From the IMG/VR virus record IMGVR_UViG_3300023210_000146, positions 1 through 30,141 of that record: DNA of 30,141 nt; one strand, written 5' to 3'. The translations under genes and the position numbers were made by a program. The notes beneath the pieces are model-generated. The model was not told the origin of the DNA and ran no database searches. It saw nothing but the letters and a program-made list of their open reading frames with translations. Below, in pieces: positions 1 to 7,448 of this stretch. Numbering within the stretch: position 1 is the stretch's first letter; the number at the start of each line of letters is the position of its first letter. The stretch is from a virus.

Positions 1-404
1 TAATCCACCTTAACAGGATTCACAACCGGCCACTTACAAATAGTAGGTTCCTTCTTAATCAGCCAAACAGAGATTCTACTAGTTGTATTTCCAGTAGCCG
101 CACTACTCGCCTCATTAACAGTATACCTGTCAACAATCCACACTTCTTCGTCTACATTAAACTTTTCAAGTGCGTCATGAAGAGACATAGGGCCATCAAT
201 GCTAGATGCAGTAATGGCGGCTCGATTTCCTTCATAAACAATGTTAGACACAAGCTCTGTGCTTTCTTCAAGTTTATCCGTGGTGTAAGTATTACATTTG
301 GGACACTTGTACTGAACTGATGTTTCCCCTGTAGAGAGTTCTCTAGTTTTATGCTTATGCATAATGCTACCGCACTCCGCACATGTTGGTTTATAATTAG
401 ACAT
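1..404 (-). CDS. Zinc-ribbon protein, partial (possible N-terminus of a phage metallophosphoesterase)
   Basis: The reading frame starts at an ATG at 404 on the minus strand, six bases after an AGGAG ribosome site, and runs off the left edge without a stop. About 134 residues are visible. An N-terminal CxxC (CAEC) and a second CxxC (CPKC) some 22 residues later look like a zinc ribbon. The later part reads DEEVWIVDRYTVNE, then ISVWLIKKEP and WPVVNPV. That spacing resembles, from memory, the N-terminal region of phage proteins that carry a calcineurin-like phosphoesterase domain further on; the catalytic part would lie outside the window, so this is a weak inference. The start overlaps the end of the amidase gene by 8 bases, so the two are translated from one transcript. 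Confidence 0.6.
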   Translation of the reverse strand, partial: MSNYKPTCAECGSIMHKHKTRELSTGETSVQYKCPKCNTYTTDKLEESTELVSNIVYEGNRAAITASSIDGPMSLHDALEKFNVDEEVWIVDRYTVNEASSAATGNTTSRISVWLIKKEPTICKWPVVNPVKVD

Positions 405-870
405 TATTTTCTCCTAAGTGTATATTTAATATGTGCTTACGCACTTGTTTCATATCAATGAGTTTACCGGGACAGGTCTTTCGTGGGTTGATTTTATTAA
501 CAAAAGTCTCACGATGACCGATAACATTCTCAATAGGAATTTGGTATGTCTTCATAAGTTTAGAAACCAACTTACCAAGGGCATCCATTTGCTCCTGAGT
601 CCACTCAATGTTGTCTCCGTTACCTGTCATACAGATACCAAGACTTTTACTGTTGTAACCCCAAGCATGAGCACCTTCATAGATAGGCTGTCTCCCATGT
701 TGGGTCAAGCATTTTTCATCATACCATGAGCCAGTAATAACCCAATGATACCCGATATCTTCCCAGCCTTTTTCTAGATGCCATCTCTTTATAATGTCTT
801 TATCAGCATGACCATCAAACTCTGCGGTGTGTAAAATAATATGCGTTATAGGTTTGCTAAATACTTTCAT
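397..870 (-). CDS. N-acetylmuramoyl-L-alanine amidase (T7 lysozyme type endolysin)
   Basis: This 157-residue protein matches the amidase_2/PGRP fold used by T7 lysozyme, which cuts the bond between N-acetylmuramic acid and L-alanine in peptidoglycan. The zinc ligands are visible as His14 (ILHTAE), His119 (GHRE) and Cys133 (TCPG); the catalytic Tyr41 (GYHWVI) and Lys131 are also in place. The GAHAWGYNSKSLGICM stretch is the usual family core. Length is close to T7 lysozyme (151). There is no signal peptide, so it would need a holin to reach the wall. An AAGGAG site lies just before the ATG. It sits far from the two holin-like genes of the head operon. As in T7 it could also inhibit an RNA polymerase, but nothing here shows this. 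Confidence 0.93.
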   Translation of the reverse strand: MKVFSKPITHIILHTAEFDGHADKDIIKRWHLEKGWEDIGYHWVITGSWYDEKCLTQHGRQPIYEGAHAWGYNSKSLGICMTGNGDNIEWTQEQMDALGKLVSKLMKTYQIPIENVIGHRETFVNKINPRKTCPGKLIDMKQVRKHILNIHLGENNV

Positions 871-887
871 AATACTCCTTAACGTAA

Positions 888-926
888 AGATAGGGAGAGG
901 GCATAAAAGCCCCCTCCCAGATTTTT
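888..926. terminator. GC-rich hairpin between two minus-strand genes
   Basis: GGGAG-A-GGGC at 893-902 pairs with GCCC-C-CTCCC at 909-918, with one A/C mismatch and an ATAAAA loop. On the plus strand it is followed by ATTTTT (921-926), so it looks like an intrinsic terminator for plus-strand transcripts. On the minus strand, the sense of the neighbouring genes, only a weak T-rich stretch follows. It may block read-through from the left or partly attenuate amidase expression. Confidence 0.45.
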
Positions 927-1199
927 CTAACCAAGCTTAGAAAGACGAGACTTAGTAACTTCGATAAAACCCTTGTTAGAGATGGTATCAATAACCTTGT
1001 TACCATTTCGGCCAAAAATCTCATTGACAGCGTTCTTCCAACCACCAGACTTGTTCTTCATAGAATAAGTAATAAAGCCTCGCAATTTAACGTCGATCTT
1101 ACCATGATTCTTAACATGTTCCACATGATCACTAAGATCACGCTTAGAAACAAACATACTCAAACCTTTTTCCCATTTTGCCATTTTAACTTCCTTCAT
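927..1199 (-). CDS. Small basic protein of unknown function
   Basis: This 90-residue, lysine-rich protein is not recognised. It contains mixed charged and polar segments (SKRDLSDHVEHVKNHGK, GGWKNAVNEIFGRNGNK) and no cysteine pairs, membrane segment or signal peptide. The ATG at 1199 follows GGAGG with good spacing; a second ATG five codons on (MAKWEK) has a weaker AAGGAAG and is a possible alternative start. It lies between the GT9-like gene (15-base gap) and the amidase, so it is probably co-transcribed with both. The basic character would suit nucleic-acid binding, but that is only a guess. Confidence 0.7.
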   Translation of the reverse strand: MKEVKMAKWEKGLSMFVSKRDLSDHVEHVKNHGKIDVKLRGFITYSMKNKSGGWKNAVNEIFGRNGNKVIDTISNKGFIEVTKSRLSKLG

Positions 1200-1214
1200 A
1201 CCTGCACCTCCAGA

Positions 1215-2093
1215 TTAAACCTTAAATTTTCCTAAAACCTTATAGAAATCAACATCTCTACACTTCCATTTGTGATGTGAGTCTTCTGTGCATAATCCCC
1301 AGTTTGTTGTGTATTGACACGGCTGGCAATCTATCTCAGATGTGACTACATCTACAGTTCTATGGAACTCTGGATGCCAATTCTTATAAACACTGGTTGC
1401 TGTAAAAATAACAACTCCCGATGTTTTCATTGCCGAAGCAAGATGATATGTCCCTGTATCGTTTGCTATGTAGTGTTTACTAGATTTAATAATACTAGCT
1501 GTTTCCTGCAACGATAACCCAGTTCTATTCTCTCCTGCAACGTATTCGTGTGGAGCACCTATACATGCTACACTCTTCCCACTAGCATGCAAATACTGTG
1601 CCAGTTGTTCCATATGTGGATATTTTTTCCGTTCCCATTGTTTTGGATTTACAAGGGAGCATCCGTTATGAATACAATAGTCATAGTATTCGTCTAGATC
1701 TAATAAGTCTCCTACTTCAACATCATATGGGTTATCCTCAGGTAATCCAAGACTAAGCTCTGGAATAATTCCAAGGTAAACATCAACTTCATTAATCGTA
1801 GGGCTATATATAAACTGATACCTACTACTGTTAACTCTTGGGATTTGGAATCTTTCCCCCCTATTACGATTGTCTTTTGTAGTTGCTAATTCTATCCTGT
1901 ATATATATTTACTGAAGTTATCCCCAGTGTGTAATGTAGCATACTTAGAAAATAACCATTCTGCATCTTTATCAGGAATACTACTTAGGTTTAGTATAGA
2001 AACCTCTATTCCGTTATAATCTAATGCTCTAACCAAAGGAAGGACTTGAACAACATTGCCCAAGCCCTCCCCTATACATAATAATGTTTTCAT
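1215..2093 (-). CDS. Glycosyltransferase family 9-like protein (GT-B fold)
   Basis: The 292-residue protein has the layout of heptosyltransferase-like GT9 enzymes, which transfer a sugar from a nucleotide donor. The N-terminus (GEGLGNVVQVLPLVRAL) is the usual glycine-rich first loop and helix. The C-terminal half carries the family signature NDTGTYHLASAM at residues 211-222 (Asp212, Thr213, Gly214, His217). It ends with a cysteine-rich stretch (Cys256, Cys259, Cys268, Cys278), as many GT9 proteins do. GAGGAG precedes the ATG. It lies just downstream of the tail-fibre stop codon but has its own -24/-12-like promoter in the 57-base gap. Possible targets are the fibre, phage DNA or host lipopolysaccharide; the sequence does not decide. 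Confidence 0.82.
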   Translation of the reverse strand: MKTLLCIGEGLGNVVQVLPLVRALDYNGIEVSILNLSSIPDKDAEWLFSKYATLHTGDNFSKYIYRIELATTKDNRNRGERFQIPRVNSSRYQFIYSPTINEVDVYLGIIPELSLGLPEDNPYDVEVGDLLDLDEYYDYCIHNGCSLVNPKQWERKKYPHMEQLAQYLHASGKSVACIGAPHEYVAGENRTGLSLQETASIIKSSKHYIANDTGTYHLASAMKTSGVVIFTATSVYKNWHPEFHRTVDVVTSEIDCQPCQYTTNWGLCTEDSHHKWKCRDVDFYKVLGKFKV

Positions 2094-2128
2094 GGAGGAC
2101 TCCTCACTTGTTAGTGTAATCTACACCT

Positions 2129-2144
2129 AGCAAGTAATGTGCCA
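2129..2144 (-). promoter_or_regulatory. -24/-12 (sigma-54-like) promoter of the GT9-like gene
   Basis: On the minus strand the sequence is TGGCACATTACTTGCT. It matches TGGCACG-N4-TTGCW at 11 of 12 defined positions, with the required GG-N10-GC spacing. It lies in the short gap between the tail-fibre stop and the GT9-like ATG. Transcription would begin near 2118 and give a leader of about 25 nt that contains the ribosome site. Confidence 0.6.
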
Positions 2145-2150
2145 TCCTTT

Positions 2151-5100
2151 CTATAATTCTTTAATACTGAATCTTGTTCCATTATCATTTTGATATCCGG
2201 CAGTTCCTGCACCATCAGTTCTGATTATAGCAATCTCAAAATAGTCCCCAGTTGTTACATCCAAGATAACTGAAATTGTTGAAGATTGTCCACTATCATA
2301 CCCACGTTGATAATTACCACTTACTGTTGCAGTTTCTGTCACACCATTTCTTTTGAGGTATAAACTATACTCCGTCCTTGCTGTTGAAGAGTTGTTTATA
2401 TACGCATCAACTATAATTTCAAAAGTACCAGTTTTATTAATAGTAACTTGGTTAGAAGCTAAACCAAACACAGCACCATCACTATTAACTCTTGTGCTGG
2501 CTAAGACCAATATTATCTCTGTACTTGATAATCCAGTCCTACCACCAGTTGCAGTGTAGAAACTAGCATACTGTTTTGAACCACCAACAACAGCATTATC
2601 ATCAACATACTTTTTTGTAGCTGGGTGATAATCTAATGATGGTGTGTATGTTGTTGCATTGTCTAATTCTAGAACATTCGTAATTGAACTAGCAGACAAC
2701 GGACCACCGACATGTAATGCCCCACTAACCTCAAACCTCTCAGCAAGATAGTCCCATTTAATATGTTGTGATTCTGGATCGCCATCTCCACCAAAGTAAG
2801 CAAAAACGTCTGTTGCAGAAACATTTTTGTTAATATAAAGGTTTCCTTGAGTCTTTAAATCACCTTGGGCAACAAAATTCACAGAAGAAGAACCAACTGA
2901 GTATTCCAAGTCTGAATGACTGTAAGTCATAAAGGCAGAAGACCCATGGAACAGCAATGAGGAAGTATTACTTACTCCATTCTCATCAATGTACAACTCA
3001 TTTCCTCTAATTGTTAGTAACTGAGGGAATGAATAATATGTTAAACCATTTGATGGAAATGTTGCTTGTGCATCAGTAGTAGGTACCTTGATATCAGATA
3101 CATATCGTCCATCCAAAATAACAACAGTTCCATACGAGTCAATACTAGACCCATCATCCATATATGTATTTGAAACAGTACAAGACCCACTTGCAGTATC
3201 TGCTGTAACTTGACAAGAGTTAAGAACAACATTTGCAGTACCTGGAGAAACCCATGCAGGCTCACCGGAAGGGGCAATAATGTGACAACCATTAATCTCT
3301 ACATAACCAGCAGTAGCCCATTCAATCGGGTTTGTACTTGCAGACTCTATAGATTTAGCATCGACTATAGTAGAACCACCGTCTTGCTCAATCACAAAAC
3401 CATTAGTGCTATACATTCTATTTGCAACGATTCTTATAGTACAGTTTGAAGATAAATTATCAATTGTACCATCTGAACTCAGTATTTCATCAGCCCAGAC
3501 TTTAACTTCCGATGTTCCGTTACCAGCCAATCTGATAGCAACCGAACCAACTGAGTTTAAAGTTTTACACCGAATGAACAGATTGGAGTTGCCCTCTAAG
3601 TTAAACACTTGTTCATCACCAGAGGTAACATTACCTTGATGAATGAATTCACCAAAACCATCTATGTTATTACTAAAATCAGATCCACCATCAGCAAAGA
3701 TAGCCCCAGCTACAGTACCTGTGTAATGGACAATAGCACCGGGCATGAAGTAGTAGTTCACGCCATTCTTTAGAATATCATTTGTATCATACGTACCTGC
3801 TCCAACAATAATCATATCACCAGATGCAGATGCTGTTACTGCGGCCTGTAACGCCACACCCCTAGCGGCATTTGTATCAGCAGTAGGAGTAAATAGGGTA
3901 GTGACTCCCTGATCAGTTACAACCTTAATCAAGGCATCACTACTCCCTCCACCAGTACCACCTTTGGTCTTTCGCAGATCATACAGTAGACTTCCATCTT
4001 CAAGAGTCTGGATTTCACCATCTCTTTTAACAATAGTAGCGTAAAGGAATACGAATTCAGGAGTAGGCAGTCCATCAAGAATTAAGGTATCTTTTTCAGA
4101 TTCAATAGCCGCCCTGGCTAGGTTTCTGGTGGCATAAGCATTGTGCCCAATAATTTTCTTTACGTTATATCCATCTAAATCAGAAACTGCAATATAAAAA
4201 ATTATCCAGAAATCAGATGTAGGTCCACCTTCAGTTAGTTGCCAAGTTGCTCCTGTGAATTCATTCCACACATCATAAGTTCCACCATCATTGTGACTTA
4301 CTTCATTTGTAGGAGCAGACATTCTCCAATCACCGTTTACTCCATATCTATAAGCAAACTGAGTAGTCGCCTGAGTAGGTATTACATGTCTTATATCTTC
4401 ATCCCAAAAGAAACCTGAAGTTGTCTGTGTATATGTAGTACCACCAGCAGTAAGCCCCTCAATATTAATACCAGACTCATACCTAGCACCAAATGTATTA
4501 TGATTATAGTTATGAGTCCTAGCATCCATAAGTTTACCATGGAGTTCATTTCCAGCCATTCCTAGGCCAGTAGTAGCATTCCAATAGACCAAACCAGTGA
4601 TCGCATTTTCATAAAAGTTATCAGAGGTTAATGCGGATTGTGGCACAGCTTCCAATATACCAGCATTATTAAACACTATGTAATATGTGTCTGTTACGTT
4701 AGGTATAACAATAGACTGGGTAGTTGTTTTAGTAAACTTAGTGCTATCTGCCCAGAAGTAGAAATCAGATGACCCACTTTTTACCGAACAAGAGAATGTT
4801 CTTGTAGGGGAGTCAAAAGCAAGATCTGGTTTAGATGCTTCTACTAGATCATCATAGCCATTTATAGACAACGAGTCATCAACATATTTCTTATTAGTGA
4901 GATGATTATCGTCTACTACTAGTGTCTCGTAGTTGGGCGCACCAGCATACAGTCCACCAGCAGGTTGTATCTCAAATCTAAGATAGCTCAACGCTGAGTT
5001 GTTGTGGGAGTCTGTTGGATCTGTGTAAAACTTGTGGCTCTTATTACCATCTACAGCATACCATATATCTCCATACCCTGCTCCATAAAGAACAGTAGTA

Positions 5101-6503
5101 TTAGGGAACACTGTATTGTTTGATCCACCCATACCAAATGTTGATATGTAATTCTGGTTATTAACGGCTGTAAACCCAACCGCAGAACTTACTCCAGTAT
5201 TTTTGTTGATAACCGATTGTCTCAACGTACCGTTGTAATTATTACCAATAGTAAAAGACTCTGGTGCCGTTACTAGAATAGAACCAACAGTAGCATGTGC
5301 CCTTATAACAGTAGCAACAATAATAACACCATCTGTAGCGTTAGTTGGGTGAACATTAGACATTTTACCAAGATCACTTAAATATAATTTATCCCCATCT
5401 AACCATGTCTCGCCAACAGGGGTACCGGATGTGTTAACACCCCTTACAAGACCATTAATAGTAACATAACCACCAGGCCCAGTATTAAGTATAGTGTTTG
5501 TTGTAATACCCGCAACATGTAGCTTATCTGAATCTTGATTATCTGCAAGTTCAATCTCAGGTCTATTCCCTGATGCTCCTGATATACGAACAACTCTCAT
5601 GTCATCTATATCTGCTCCAGAGTTATTTACTACACGAATTAGATTTTCTTGACCAACCTGTAACTCAGAGCTACCAAGCTCCAAACCAATAGATATGGTA
5701 CCAGAATCTTCATCCCAATGCATTCTTCCCATTTGGTGGGCAGGTATAGTTGGAGTTAAATGCCAATCAATATACTGGAAAGAACCAGTGGTACTTGTAG
5801 TATCACCTATAATATTTAAGATGCTACCATCAAAAGTTAGATTAGGATCTCCTTCTATAGTACCATCACCAGTCCACACACCTATTTGATTATCAACAGG
5901 GGTGCCTACTTTTAGTACATCTCCACCAGTAGCATTAGTACCATCAGCACCGGGCTCTCCTTGGATTCCTTGTTCACCTTGGATTCCTTGTTCACCTTGG
6001 ATACCCTGTGCCCCATCAGAACCATCAAGTCCATTAGTGCCATCTACTCCTGGAATTCCTTGGATTCCTTGAGGCCCAGTTTCCCCTTGGATTCCTTGTG
6101 CTCCATCGGTGCCGTCAACACCATCGGTACCATCTAAAGAACTGGGCTTATTTAGAATATAGGAATCCCCACCAATTGCATTCCAATCAGATTGTACATT
6201 AGCATACTGCGGGTGATCATCTGCATCCAGCCCAGAAAGGTGCCTATGTACGGTTACTCCACTTATACCGTCAGTAACAGCAAGTTGTATGTGGTATACA
6301 TCTTCTTCCTGTAATTTGACTTTATAGGACTCTTCTGATAAAGTTACGTTGAACACGTCTTCTTGCTTAACTATTTCATAGCATTCATCAAGCACAGTAA
6401 CTCTATAAACATCCTCTTTTGGGGAGATTACTCTATAGGATTCCTCTAGGACGGATACCTTATATACATCTTCTGCTAATGTAACTATCTGATAAAATGA
6501 CAT
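2151..6503 (-). CDS. Modular tail fibre/spike protein with collagen-like stalk, beta-helix and C1q-like tip
   Basis: This 1450-residue protein is the probable receptor-binding fibre. Residues 11-74 hold four tandem copies of an ED-V-[YF]-containing repeat with a period of 18-19 residues, perhaps the attachment domain. A HRHLSGLDADDHPQY motif, typical of fibres, comes next. Residues 124-190 are collagen-like Gly-X-Y triplets (GIQGEQ and GTDGVD type). Two KKYVDD motifs near residues 541 and 1296 are common in fibre shafts. About residues 860-1135 have the short repeated strands of a pectin-lyase-like right-handed beta-helix, which could bind or cut a polysaccharide. The last 140 residues look like a C1q/TNF-type jelly roll, a usual trimerising tip. 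TAATG couples it to the upstream BppU-like gene. Confidence 0.88.
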   Translation of the reverse strand: MSFYQIVTLAEDVYKVSVLEESYRVISPKEDVYRVTVLDECYEIVKQEDVFNVTLSEESYKVKLQEEDVYHIQLAVTDGISGVTVHRHLSGLDADDHPQYANVQSDWNAIGGDSYILNKPSSLDGTDGVDGTDGAQGIQGETGPQGIQGIPGVDGTNGLDGSDGAQGIQGEQGIQGEQGIQGEPGADGTNATGGDVLKVGTPVDNQIGVWTGDGTIEGDPNLTFDGSILNIIGDTTSTTGSFQYIDWHLTPTIPAHQMGRMHWDEDSGTISIGLELGSSELQVGQENLIRVVNNSGADIDDMRVVRISGASGNRPEIELADNQDSDKLHVAGITTNTILNTGPGGYVTINGLVRGVNTSGTPVGETWLDGDKLYLSDLGKMSNVHPTNATDGVIIVATVIRAHATVGSILVTAPESFTIGNNYNGTLRQSVINKNTGVSSAVGFTAVNNQNYISTFGMGGSNNTVFPNTTVLYGAGYGDIWYAVDGNKSHKFYTDPTDSHNNSALSYLRFEIQPAGGLYAGAPNYETLVVDDNHLTNKKYVDDSLSINGYDDLVEASKPDLAFDSPTRTFSCSVKSGSSDFYFWADSTKFTKTTTQSIVIPNVTDTYYIVFNNAGILEAVPQSALTSDNFYENAITGLVYWNATTGLGMAGNELHGKLMDARTHNYNHNTFGARYESGINIEGLTAGGTTYTQTTSGFFWDEDIRHVIPTQATTQFAYRYGVNGDWRMSAPTNEVSHNDGGTYDVWNEFTGATWQLTEGGPTSDFWIIFYIAVSDLDGYNVKKIIGHNAYATRNLARAAIESEKDTLILDGLPTPEFVFLYATIVKRDGEIQTLEDGSLLYDLRKTKGGTGGGSSDALIKVVTDQGVTTLFTPTADTNAARGVALQAAVTASASGDMIIVGAGTYDTNDILKNGVNYYFMPGAIVHYTGTVAGAIFADGGSDFSNNIDGFGEFIHQGNVTSGDEQVFNLEGNSNLFIRCKTLNSVGSVAIRLAGNGTSEVKVWADEILSSDGTIDNLSSNCTIRIVANRMYSTNGFVIEQDGGSTIVDAKSIESASTNPIEWATAGYVEINGCHIIAPSGEPAWVSPGTANVVLNSCQVTADTASGSCTVSNTYMDDGSSIDSYGTVVILDGRYVSDIKVPTTDAQATFPSNGLTYYSFPQLLTIRGNELYIDENGVSNTSSLLFHGSSAFMTYSHSDLEYSVGSSSVNFVAQGDLKTQGNLYINKNVSATDVFAYFGGDGDPESQHIKWDYLAERFEVSGALHVGGPLSASSITNVLELDNATTYTPSLDYHPATKKYVDDNAVVGGSKQYASFYTATGGRTGLSSTEIILVLASTRVNSDGAVFGLASNQVTINKTGTFEIIVDAYINNSSTARTEYSLYLKRNGVTETATVSGNYQRGYDSGQSSTISVILDVTTGDYFEIAIIRTDGAGTAGYQNDNGTRFSIKEL
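5959..6000 (-). repeat. 18-bp tandem repeat in the collagen-like stalk of the tail fibre
   Basis: CCTTGGATTCCTTGTTCA occurs twice back to back (5959-5976 and 5977-5994) and a third copy begins at 5995. It encodes the six-residue unit GEQGIQ on the minus strand. Related, less exact copies lie up to about 6110. Gain or loss of a unit would keep the frame and change stalk length by two collagen triplets. Confidence 0.85.
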
Positions 6504-6859
6504 TAAGATTTCCTTTTAGTTTGGTGGCTTTCTATAATGAGCGTACCCTCTGCTAGTGTATTCACTACTCCATTGGTCTTAATTACTTTTATGTCATGTA
6601 AATAATCCCCAGGTTCTATGTTTGTTTTTTCAGAGGTAAGAGGTATCTCAAATGTATCAATAAAAGTAGCGTCTGTAGAAGAGAACAAAACATCAGCAGT
6701 ATTCACAGTGATATCGGCTTCTTCATCAGTTTTGGAGAAGTTCTTCTTAGCAGTGTAGAACACTTCCCAGCCATCAATACTCACATCAAATATCATTTTT
6801 ATAACTCTGTCGTCACCCTGTATAACAGACTTATTCAATTCAAATGTAAATTTTCCCAT
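6503..6859 (-). CDS. BppU N-terminal-like baseplate/fibre-associated protein
   Basis: The 118-residue protein reads like the immunoglobulin-like BppU N-terminal domain found in baseplate and fibre-linked proteins. It begins with strands ending in IKMIFDVSIDGWEVFYTAKKN. An ITVNTADVLFSS strand follows, then the PGDYLHDIKVI motif and a closing VVNTLAEGTLIIE strand. I place the start at the ATG at 6859: it lies two bases after the stop of the upstream gene and has GGAAG just before it. A longer frame begins at 6904 but would overlap the upstream gene by 44 bases. Its stop overlaps the fibre start (TAATG), so it probably helps attach or assemble the fibre. Confidence 0.7.
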   Translation of the reverse strand: MGKFTFELNKSVIQGDDRVIKMIFDVSIDGWEVFYTAKKNFSKTDEEADITVNTADVLFSSTDATFIDTFEIPLTSEKTNIEPGDYLHDIKVIKTNGVVNTLAEGTLIIESHQTKRKS

Positions 6860-6860
6860 A

Positions 6861-7121
6861 TTACTTCCACTTTTCGTTAGATTCTTCCATGCGTTCAAAG
6901 ACATGCATCTGTTTGTCTACTTCATCATCACTTACACGGTCTTGAGCAAATTCTTCAGGCATCTCTGCCACAATATCACCCTTTGGAATCTGCACACCAG
7001 CCATCGGGCCTTCACTATTCTCTAAAAAGAAGGCTTCAAACAGCCCTAGCGGGTTGCAAACCCTGACTACACGCTCTCCAGTTTCAATATAATACCCAAC
7101 AAATGTTCTCATAACTGACAT
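6861..7121 (-). CDS. Small acidic protein of unknown function, first gene of the tail-fibre operon
   Basis: This 86-residue protein is not recognised. It is acidic, especially in its second half (EMPEEFAQDRVSDDEVDKQM), and has no membrane segment or cysteine pair. AGAAGGAG lies six bases before the ATG. It is the promoter-proximal gene of the minus-strand block and is followed at once by the BppU-like gene and the fibre. The context suggests a baseplate or fibre-linked role, or a fibre-assembly helper, but no motif supports this. Confidence 0.7.
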   Translation of the reverse strand: MSVMRTFVGYYIETGERVVRVCNPLGLFEAFFLENSEGPMAGVQIPKGDIVAEMPEEFAQDRVSDDEVDKQMHVFERMEESNEKWK

Positions 7122-7232
7122 ATTGTTCTCCTTCTGGTAAGTAGCATAATACTACTTGGTTAATCTTCCCTCAGACGGCCCAGATTGGCTTCTAAGGAAC
7201 GTTTTTGTTAAATACGTATGGTGGCTAGTCTA

Positions 7233-7248
7233 CGGCACAATTATTGCT
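7233..7248 (+). promoter_or_regulatory. Candidate -24/-12 (sigma-54-like) promoter, distal copy
   Basis: CGGCACAATTATTGCT has the GG-N10-GC spacing and matches TGGCACG-N4-TTGCW at 10 of 12 defined positions. It lies 94 bases upstream of a better copy in the same direction, so it may be a second start or a decoy binding site. Confidence 0.35.
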
Positions 7249-7263
7249 CACAAACACTACCAT

Positions 7264-7291
7264 ACTATACTTAATATTAACACACTTTTAA
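7264..7291 (-). promoter_or_regulatory. Candidate sigma-70-type promoter for the tail-fibre operon
   Basis: On the minus strand TTAAAA and TATAGT are separated by 16 bases, matching the -35 and -10 consensus at 4 and 5 of 6 positions. The spacer contains the perfect palindrome TTAATATTAA (7271-7280), which could be an operator. In such AT-rich DNA a match of this quality is not rare. No -24/-12 site was found for this strand. Confidence 0.3.
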
Positions 7292-7326
7292 GATATTTTA
7301 TATATTTTTAAGAATAATATAACGAA

Positions 7327-7342
7327 TGGCATGGAACTTGCA
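7327..7342 (+). promoter_or_regulatory. -24/-12 (sigma-54-like) promoter of the plus-strand operon
   Basis: TGGCATGGAACTTGCA matches TGGCACG-N4-TTGCW at 11 of 12 defined positions with GG-N10-GC spacing. A 26-base stretch around it (7319-7344) is repeated with three changes at 13067-13092 before the recombinase gene. Transcription would start near 7353, between the two G6 runs, and give a leader of about 96 nt. Confidence 0.6.
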
Positions 7343-7448
7343 ACGGGGGGTTTGGGGGGTTCAGAAAAGATTTTAGATTTTCTTTTTTTTCCTTTTTTTT
7401 TCTTTTCCTGTGTATATAAATATTTTACTTAAGCTAAAGGATTTAATT

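Larger units (their letters stand above)
7122..7448. promoter_or_regulatory. Divergent non-coding control region
   Basis: This is the only gene-free stretch longer than 300 bases in the window. It separates the minus-strand tail-fibre/lysis block from the plus-strand block. It holds two plus-strand -24/-12-like sites (7233 and 7327), a sigma-70-like minus-strand site around a 10-bp palindrome (7271-7280) and a very AT-rich segment (about 7258-7320). A GGGGGG-TTT-GGGGGG element lies at 7345-7359 and a 32-nt pure pyrimidine tract at 7378-7409. No tRNA or convincing small gene was seen in it. Confidence 0.75.

Noticed and set aside
23-396. Minus-strand 76-residue frame inside the left-edge gene
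   Set aside because: The other frame, with its ribosome site, CxxC pairs and continuity to the edge, explains the region; the alternative translation has no features.
2113-2128. Imperfect inverted repeat (GTGTA-ATC-TACAC) as a terminator
   Set aside because: The 5-bp stem is weak and has no T tract. It lies around the predicted transcript start of the GT9-like gene, where at most an operator is possible, and that has no support.
7410-7448. Upstream extension of the first plus-strand gene to a GTG
   Set aside because: No ribosome site precedes it and it begins at the end of the pyrimidine tract; AAGGA before the ATG at 7449 is better.
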